From: Vibrio zhugei
GTDB taxonomy: Bacteria > Pseudomonadota > Gammaproteobacteria > Enterobacterales > Vibrionaceae
Length of the DNA: 64,000 nt
NCBI RefSeq assembly: GCF_003716875.1
Contig: NZ_CP033078.1
Location: 2,480,001 to 2,544,000, forward strand
Direction of reading: 5' to 3'
In this document: in pieces, positions 59,300-64,000 of the stretch
Position numbering within the stretch: the first letter of the stretch is position 1
Layout of the letters: every line of letters begins with the position of its first letter
Made by a program: the position numbers and the translations under genes
The notes under the pieces: generated by a model
What the model was told of the DNA's origin: nothing
Seen by the model: the letters and a program-made list of their open reading frames with translations, nothing else
Databases searched by the model: none

Positions 59300-59656
59300 C
59301 TATTTCTTGATCGGCTTGCTCGGACCCTTACGGGTACGTGCGTTGGTTTTAGTACGCTGTCCACGTAGTGGTAGACTGCGACGATGACGAAGACCACGGT
59401 AACAGCCAAGGTCCATAAGACGCTTGATGTTCATGGAAACTTCACGACGTAGATCACCTTCTACAGTGTACTTAGCTACACCATCACGCAGTAGATTGAT
59501 CTGCTCTTCAGTTAGTTCACTGATCTTAACATTCTCAGCAATACCCACTTCAGCCAAAATAGACTTAGAACGAGTTTTACCAACGCCGTAGATTGATGTT
59601 AAAGCAATCACAGCATGTTTTTGATCAGGAATGTTAATGCCTGCTATACGGGCCAC
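59300..59656 (-). CDS. rpsM: 30S ribosomal protein S13
   Basis: Head protein of the 30S subunit that contacts tRNA and the 50S subunit. 118 residues, with the basic C-terminal tail [20 protein letters not shown]. The start codon is GTG at 59656, with AGGAG 6 bases before it, and lies at the end of the S4-responsive leader, as in E. coli. First gene of the alpha operon. Confidence 0.98.
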   Translation of the reverse strand: MARIAGINIPDQKHAVIALTSIYGVGKTRSKSILAEVGIAENVKISELTEEQINLLRDGVAKYTVEGDLRREVSMNIKRLMDLGCYRGLRHRRSLPLRGQRTKTNARTRKGPSKPIKK

Positions 59657-59750
59657 TATTCACTCCTAGGTACTTTATATAAAGAATTATCCGCAGCAGA
59701 GCCCGTTGAGGATACGCTGCGGTATACTACTTCTTTTGCACGCAAAAGGT
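59645..59750 (-). promoter_or_regulatory. Alpha-operon leader, likely S4 repressor target
   Basis: The 97-nt leader from the alpha promoter to rpsM has the pattern that I know from the E. coli alpha mRNA: GTATCCT, then AACGGGCT, then the segment TAGGAGTGAATAGTGGCCCG at the ribosome site with GTG start. In E. coli S4 traps a pseudoknot formed here and stalls the 30S subunit. The correspondence is by recall, not alignment. Confidence 0.65.
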
Positions 59751-59777
59751 AGGTCGAGAAATATACTCGACACTACC
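59744..59777 (-). terminator. Terminator-like hairpin at the spc/alpha junction
   Basis: Minus strand: an 11-bp stem GGTAG(t)GTCGAG / CTCGACCTACC, with one bulged base and a 7-nt loop, followed by TTTT. It lies 28 bp after rpmJ and could end or attenuate spc transcripts. The loop contains the alpha promoter -10. Confidence 0.45.
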
Positions 59778-59788
59778 TTCTTTTTCAA
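59760..59788 (-). promoter_or_regulatory. Promoter of the alpha operon
   Basis: Minus strand: TTGAAA at 59788-59783, exactly 17-bp spacer, TATATT at 59765-59760. The predicted start is near 59753, about 97 bases upstream of the rpsM GTG. Confidence 0.68.
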
Positions 59789-59805
59789 GTAAAAATTTCT
59801 GCTTA

Positions 59806-59919
59806 TTAGCCTTGGCGCTGCTTGTGCTTTGGCTCACTACAAATTACGCGCACAACACCGTTGCGTTTGATAACTTTGCAGTTACGGCAGATTTTTTTAA
59901 CGGAAGCACGAACTTTCAT
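59806..59919 (-). CDS. rpmJ: 50S ribosomal protein L36
   Basis: 37-residue zinc-binding protein of the 50S subunit; last gene of the spc operon. The start [19 protein letters not shown] carries CxxC, and the end has [11 protein letters not shown], so the C4-type (C+, three Cys and one His) zinc site is complete. This is the zinc-containing form, as opposed to the zinc-free paralogue some bacteria have. Too short to appear in a standard 60-residue ORF search. It lies 44 bp downstream of secY. Confidence 0.96.
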
Positions 59920-59963
59920 TGCTAAACTCCGTAAAATCAATCAAAACGGTATGGAGGTATTTA

Positions 59964-61295
59964 TTAACGACCATAACCCTTAAGATTAGCCTTTTTCAAC
60001 ACAGAATCATATTGATTTGACATCATATGAGTCTGTACCTGTGCCATAAAGTCCATGATTACAACTACTACGATAAGTAGTGAGGTGCCGCCAAAATAGA
60101 ACCTTACGTTCCATGCTGACATCATGAACTGGGGAATCAGACAGATAAAGGTAATGTATAACGCTCCTGCCAATGTAAGGCGGGTCATTACCTTGTCGAT
60201 ATACATCGCTGTCTGTTCACCTGGGCGGATACCGGGTACGAACGCACCTGACTTCTTCAAGTTGTCTGCTGTTTCACGTGGGTTAAACACCAACGCTGTA
60301 TAAAAGAAACAGAAGAAAATAATTGCAACTGCATACAAGATAACATAAAGCGGCTGTCCCGGGCTTAACGCCAATGAGACATCGGTCAACCAGCTGAATG
60401 CTGGGTTACCGCTCTTACCAAACCACTGAGCTAATGTGCCAGGGAAAAGGATTATACTTGAGGCAAAAATCGCAGGAATAACACCGGCCATATTAATTTT
60501 CAATGGCAAGTGAGTACTCTGCGCAGCAAATACCTTACGACCTTGTTGACGTTTTGCATAGTTAACGACGATACGACGTTGACCACGCTCCATGAAAACA
60601 ACAAAGTAGATAGTGGCAAAAGCAATTACTGCAATAAACAACAGAAGAAGAACATGCAATTCACCTTGACGCGCTTGCTCGATAGTTTGTCCGATTGCCT
60701 TAGGCAATCCAGCAACAATACCTGCAAAAATCAGTAATGAAATACCATTACCAATTCCTCGCTCTGTAATCTGTTCACCTAACCACATTAAGAACATGGT
60801 GCCGGTTACTAAACTTACGGTTGCAATTAGCGTAAACATGGTTTGGTCGATAACGACCAGATTAGGGACCATGTTTGGTAAGCCAGTTGCGATACCAATA
60901 GCTTGGAATATTGCAAGTACAAGCGTGCCGTAGCGCGTATATTGGCTGATTTTTCTTCGGCCTGCCTCACCCTCTTTCTTGAGTTCGGCTAACGCGGGAT
61001 GAACCACAGTCAACAGCTGAACAACAATTGATGCCGAAATATACGGCATAATGCCCAGCGCGAATATAGATGCACGCGAAAGTGCACCACCAGAGAACAT
61101 ATTAAACATTTCAATGATGGTGCCTTTCTGCTGTTCGAACAAATCGGCGAGTACAGCAGCGTCAATCCCAGGAATAGGCACAAAGGAGCCCGCTCGGAAC
61201 ACTAAAAGTGCACATATTACGAATAATAAGCGCGACCTTAGTTCACTTGAGCCGCCTTGAGCACTACGAAAATCTTTTCCTGATTTCTTAGCCAT
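59964..61295 (-). CDS. secY: Protein translocase channel SecY
   Basis: Ten-helix channel of the SecYEG translocon in the inner membrane. 443 residues, as in E. coli. Helices are recognisable from about residue 23 to 425; the cytosolic loops have [21 protein letters not shown] (split about 250-270) and the plug near residue 60-75. It sits in its standard place between rplO and rpmJ. Confidence 0.99.
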   Translation of the reverse strand: MAKKSGKDFRSAQGGSSELRSRLLFVICALLVFRAGSFVPIPGIDAAVLADLFEQQKGTIIEMFNMFSGGALSRASIFALGIMPYISASIVVQLLTVVHPALAELKKEGEAGRRKISQYTRYGTLVLAIFQAIGIATGLPNMVPNLVVIDQTMFTLIATVSLVTGTMFLMWLGEQITERGIGNGISLLIFAGIVAGLPKAIGQTIEQARQGELHVLLLLFIAVIAFATIYFVVFMERGQRRIVVNYAKRQQGRKVFAAQSTHLPLKINMAGVIPAIFASSIILFPGTLAQWFGKSGNPAFSWLTDVSLALSPGQPLYVILYAVAIIFFCFFYTALVFNPRETADNLKKSGAFVPGIRPGEQTAMYIDKVMTRLTLAGALYITFICLIPQFMMSAWNVRFYFGGTSLLIVVVVIMDFMAQVQTHMMSNQYDSVLKKANLKGYGR

Positions 61296-61315
61296 CTGTA
61301 CCTCAATCCTCGAGA

Positions 61316-61750
61316 TTATTCCTCGATTTTACCGCCTGCAGCTTCGATCGCAGCTTTAGCGCCTTTAGTCACGCGTAGACCTTTTACAGTCACTGCTTTA
61401 TTGATCTCGCCAGAAAGAACAACTTTAACATTTTCGATGTTCTTAGCAACAACGTTTGCTGCTTTAAGGCTATTTAAATCAACAACTTCGCCAGTTACTT
61501 TTGCGAATTCGCTTAAGCGAACTTCAGCAGATACAAATCCTTTACGAGATTTGAAGCCGAATTTTGGCAAACGTTGTTTCAATGGCATTTGACCGCCTTC
61601 GAAACCTGGACGAACTGAACCGCCTGAACGCGATTTTTGACCTTTGTGACCACGGCCACCTGTTTTACCAAGGCCCGAACCGATACCACGGCCTAAACGC
61701 TTCTTCGAAGGTTTAGAACCCGCAGCCGGTGATAGAGTATTCAAACGCAT
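61316..61750 (-). CDS. rplO: 50S ribosomal protein L15
   Basis: Late-assembling 50S protein, 144 residues. The Gly/Arg/Lys-rich N-terminal extension ([24 protein letters not shown] in pieces, about 19-45) runs into rRNA, and the globular part follows. 5 bp after rpmD and 20 bp ahead of secY. Confidence 0.98.
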   Translation of the reverse strand: MRLNTLSPAAGSKPSKKRLGRGIGSGLGKTGGRGHKGQKSRSGGSVRPGFEGGQMPLKQRLPKFGFKSRKGFVSAEVRLSEFAKVTGEVVDLNSLKAANVVAKNIENVKVVLSGEINKAVTVKGLRVTKGAKAAIEAAGGKIEE

Positions 61751-61755
61751 TCTGA

Positions 61756-61932
61756 TTACTCCTCAATTTTAACCATGTAGTGAACTTTATTGACCATACC
61801 ACGAATACATGGTGTGTCTTCCAGTTCAACTGTATGGTTGATGCGACGAAGGCCTAGTCCACGCAAAGTAGCTTTATGCTTAGGTAGGCGACCAATTGAG
61901 CTTTTAGTTTGAGTTACTTTAATAGTTGCCAT
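61756..61932 (-). CDS. rpmD: 50S ribosomal protein L30
   Basis: 58-residue 50S protein. ATG 61932 ([15 protein letters not shown]) is the start; the open frame upstream to 61959 overlaps rpsE and is not real. Contains the conserved [18 protein letters not shown] block. Between rpsE and rplO in the spc order. Confidence 0.97.
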   Translation of the reverse strand: MATIKVTQTKSSIGRLPKHKATLRGLGLRRINHTVELEDTPCIRGMVNKVHYMVKIEE

Positions 61933-61939
61933 GGTGTTC

Positions 61940-62440
61940 TTACTCCGAAATAGATTCAACAGTCAGACCACGTTTAGCAGCAACCATTTCAGGTGACTTC
62001 ATGCTACCCAATGCATCGATTGTTGCACGAACAACGTTGATTGGGTTAGTTGAACCGTACGCTTTTGATAGTACGTTATGTACACCAGCCACTTCTAGTA
62101 CAGCACGCATCGCACCACCGGCGATAACACCCGTACCTTCTGCAGCAGGCTGCATGTAAACTTTAGAACCCGAGTGACGACCTTTCACCGGATGGTGAAG
62201 AGTGCCTTCGTTAAGTGCGATAGTAACCATGTTACGACGCGCTTTTTCCATTGCTTTTTGAATCGCTGCAGGTACTTCACGGGCTTTACCGTATCCGAAA
62301 CCTACACGACCGTTACCGTCACCAACTACAGTTAGTGCAGTAAAGCTCATGATTCGACCACCTTTAACCGTTTTAGAAACGCGGTTAACGGCGATTAGCT
62401 TTTCTTGCAAATCATTAGCTTGTTGTTGTTCTTTAGCCAT
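61940..62440 (-). CDS. rpsE: 30S ribosomal protein S5
   Basis: 30S protein that maintains decoding accuracy (ram and spectinomycin-resistance mutations). 166 residues. The S5 RNA-binding domain has [36 protein letters not shown] in pieces (about 18-54), with the spectinomycin loop around residues 20-30 unaltered by eye. 14 bp after rplR. Confidence 0.99.
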   Translation of the reverse strand: MAKEQQQANDLQEKLIAVNRVSKTVKGGRIMSFTALTVVGDGNGRVGFGYGKAREVPAAIQKAMEKARRNMVTIALNEGTLHHPVKGRHSGSKVYMQPAAEGTGVIAGGAMRAVLEVAGVHNVLSKAYGSTNPINVVRATIDALGSMKSPEMVAAKRGLTVESISE

Positions 62441-62454
62441 CTTCCAACCCTACC

Positions 62455-62808
62455 TTAGAATTTCAGACCAGCTTCGCGAGCATTTTCTGCTAGCGCCGCT
62501 ACTCGACCGTGGTATTGGAAACCAGAACGATCAAATGCAACTGCAGTCACGCCTTTTTCAAGCGCACGCTCAGCAATAGCTTTGCCTACTGCTTTTGCAG
62601 CATCGATGTTACCGGTGTTTTTAACCTGCTCACGGATCGCTTTTTCTACAGTAGAAGCTGCTGCGATAACCTCAGAGCCATTAGCTGCAATCACCTGTGC
62701 GTACACGTGACGAGGAGTACGGTGTACTACTAGGCGAGTTGCACCCAGTTCTGCAATCTTACGACGTGCACGAAGGGCACGACGGATGCGAGATGCTTTC
62801 TTATCCAT
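62455..62808 (-). CDS. rplR: 50S ribosomal protein L18
   Basis: Binds 5S rRNA with L5 and L25. 117 residues; very basic N terminus ([15 protein letters not shown]) and ending [25 protein letters not shown], both typical. 9 bp after rplF in the spc operon. Confidence 0.99.
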   Translation of the reverse strand: MDKKASRIRRALRARRKIAELGATRLVVHRTPRHVYAQVIAANGSEVIAAASTVEKAIREQVKNTGNIDAAKAVGKAIAERALEKGVTAVAFDRSGFQYHGRVAALAENAREAGLKF

Positions 62809-62817
62809 AGCGTTACC

Positions 62818-63354
62818 TTACTTCTTCTTAGCTTCTTTAGTACGCACATTTTCATCTGCGTAACGAACACCTTTACCTTTATAAGGTTCAGGTTCACGGT
62901 AAGAACGAATATCTGCCGCAACTTGACCAACTAATTGCTTATCACAACCAGTTACAACGATCTCAGTTTGGCTAGGACATTCAGCCTTAATACCTGCAGG
63001 CAATTCATGCTCAACAGGGTGAGAGAAGCCTAGAGTTAGAGCTACAGCGTTGCCTTTAACAGCAGCACGGTAACCGACACCTTTCAAAGTTAGCTTCTTA
63101 GTGAAGCCTTCAGTAACACCAAGAATCATGTTGTTAACTAGTGCACGAGCAGTACCTGCTTGCGCCCAAGAGTTAGTAACACGTTCGTTGACTGGACCGA
63201 AAGTAAGGGCATTGTCTTCTTGTCCAACAACAACTAGGTTGTTAAGAACGCGAGTCAATTCACCTTTAGCACCTTTTACGGTGATCTCTTGGCCGTTTAG
63301 TTTCACCTCTACGCCAGCTGGAATAGCGACAGGTGCTTTAGCAACACGAGACAT
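62818..63354 (-). CDS. rplF: 50S ribosomal protein L6
   Basis: 50S protein near the GTPase-associated centre. 178 residues, duplicated fold; the C-terminal signature [19 protein letters not shown] (about 152-170) is complete. Between rpsH and rplR. Confidence 0.99.
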   Translation of the reverse strand: MSRVAKAPVAIPAGVEVKLNGQEITVKGAKGELTRVLNNLVVVGQEDNALTFGPVNERVTNSWAQAGTARALVNNMILGVTEGFTKKLTLKGVGYRAAVKGNAVALTLGFSHPVEHELPAGIKAECPSQTEIVVTGCDKQLVGQVAADIRSYREPEPYKGKGVRYADENVRTKEAKKK

Positions 63355-63369
63355 ATCCTACTCCTTAAA

Positions 63370-63762
63370 TTACGCTACGTAGCAAATGATTTCACCACCA
63401 AGACCGGCTTTACGCGCGGCACGGTCTGACATAAGACCCTTGGAAGTAGAAACTACGGCAACACCCAGACCGCCCATCACAGATGGTAGCTCGTCTTTTT
63501 TCTTGTAGACGCGCAGACCAGGACGTGAAACACGTTGGATTTGCTCAATTACAGGTTTAGCTTGGAAGTACTTAAGAGTCACTTCTAGCTCAGGTTTAAC
63601 TTCGCTGTTTACTGCGAAGTCTACGATGTAACCTTCAGCTTTAAGTAGTGCAGCAATTGCAACTTTAAGCTTTGAAGAAGGCATTGTAACAGCAACTTTT
63701 TGTGCTGCCTGACCGTTACGAATACGGGTCAGCATATCCGAAATCGGATCTTGCATGCTCAT
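63370..63762 (-). CDS. rpsH: 30S ribosomal protein S8
   Basis: Binds the central domain of 16S rRNA and, in E. coli, represses the spc operon by binding near rplE. 130 residues; start [19 protein letters not shown]-terminal [32 protein letters not shown] in pieces. 15 bp ahead of rplF. Confidence 0.99.
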   Translation of the reverse strand: MSMQDPISDMLTRIRNGQAAQKVAVTMPSSKLKVAIAALLKAEGYIVDFAVNSEVKPELEVTLKYFQAKPVIEQIQRVSRPGLRVYKKKDELPSVMGGLGVAVVSTSKGLMSDRAARKAGLGGEIICYVA

Positions 63763-63791
63763 AAACTTTACTCCAAATGATTAAGTGGCAA

Positions 63792-64000
63792 TTACCAGCT
63801 AGCCTTACGAAGTCCAGGAATCTCGCCTTTCATGCAAGCTTCACGAACTTTGATACGGCTCAGACCGAATTTACGTAGGTAACCGTGTGGACGACCAGTT
63901 TGGTTACAACGGTTGCGCTGACGTGATGCACTTGAATCACGTGGAAGAGTTTGCAGTTTAAGTACTGCATTCCAACGATCTTCTTCTGATGCGTTTACAT
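63792..64000 (-). CDS. rpsN: 30S ribosomal protein S14 (5' part outside window)
   Basis: Head protein of the 30S subunit. The frame from the window edge encodes about 68 residues, beginning within [21 protein letters not shown] and ending GLRKASW. The region [23 protein letters not shown] lacks the CxxC pair, so this is the long, zinc-independent S14. The start lies beyond 64000; an ATG-like CAT at the edge is out of frame. Confidence 0.97.
   Translation of the reverse strand, partial: VNASEEDRWNAVLKLQTLPRDSSASRQRNRCNQTGRPHGYLRKFGLSRIKVREACMKGEIPGLRKASW

Overview
The window is a stretch of ordinary gammaproteobacterial chromosome. The proteins and the gene order fit the family Vibrionaceae best. 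Pointers are rpoN-hpf-ptsN-rapZ-npr followed directly by mgtE, the fbp / ytfP-tamB-tamA / msrA block, a TPP riboswitch ahead of thiBPQ, a DUF2780 (VcgC/VcgE-type) protein and a TIGR03899-like protein. The genus cannot be settled by reading alone. I see no insertion sequence, prophage, CRISPR array, rRNA, tRNA or toxin-antitoxin pair, and no gene that looks recently acquired.

Layout. 1-1703 (minus): lptG (cut by the window edge) and lptF, divergent from pepA-holC-valS (1895-6869). 6951-14107: rluA, an atypical NRAMP-family transporter, rapA, and a PIN-PhoH ATPase. 14229-17379: argF behind a possible pair of ARG boxes, then pyrBI with a complete attenuator (promoter, leader peptide, pause hairpin, terminator), then ridA. 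17461-22841 (minus): mlaFEDCB-ibaG-murA, a terminator, then plsC. 23179-30918 (plus): yrbG-kdsD-kdsC-lptC-lptA-lptB-rpoN-hpf-ptsN-rapZ-npr, joining lipopolysaccharide (Kdo) supply and export to sigma-54 and the nitrogen PTS. 31019-34432: mgtE, pmbA (minus), darP.

34489-40028 (minus): thiBPQ under a TPP riboswitch, and mpl-ubiX. 40261-49966: fbp; ytfP-tamB-tamA (minus); msrA; ytfJ; a 32-residue membrane ORF (minus); and a TIGR03899-like gene of unknown function. 49969-53870 (minus): cobA-cysD-cysN-cysC, for sulfate activation and siroheme. 54250-56754: an ElaA-type acetyltransferase, an OapA/YtfB-like LysM protein (minus), fklB and the DUF2780 protein. 56819-64000 (minus): the alpha operon (rpsM-rpsK-rpsD-rpoA-rplQ) downstream of the distal spc operon (rpsN, cut by the edge, to rpmJ). 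The two are joined by a promoter, a terminator-like hairpin and an S4-type translational leader.

Several themes link the regions. Outer-membrane building recurs: LptFG, LptCAB with KdsCD, Mla and TamAB. Wall precursors are handled by MurA and Mpl. Pyrimidine and arginine synthesis sit together because both use carbamoyl phosphate. At most convergent gene junctions one symmetric hairpin with A and T tracts on its two sides can end transcription from both directions.

I did not find a convincing undescribed system. The best leads are the NRAMP relative that lacks the family's metal-binding residues, the 32-residue membrane ORF with its own ribosome site and terminator, and the hairpin at the spc/alpha junction that carries the alpha promoter -10 in its loop. 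These are backed by sequence reading only.
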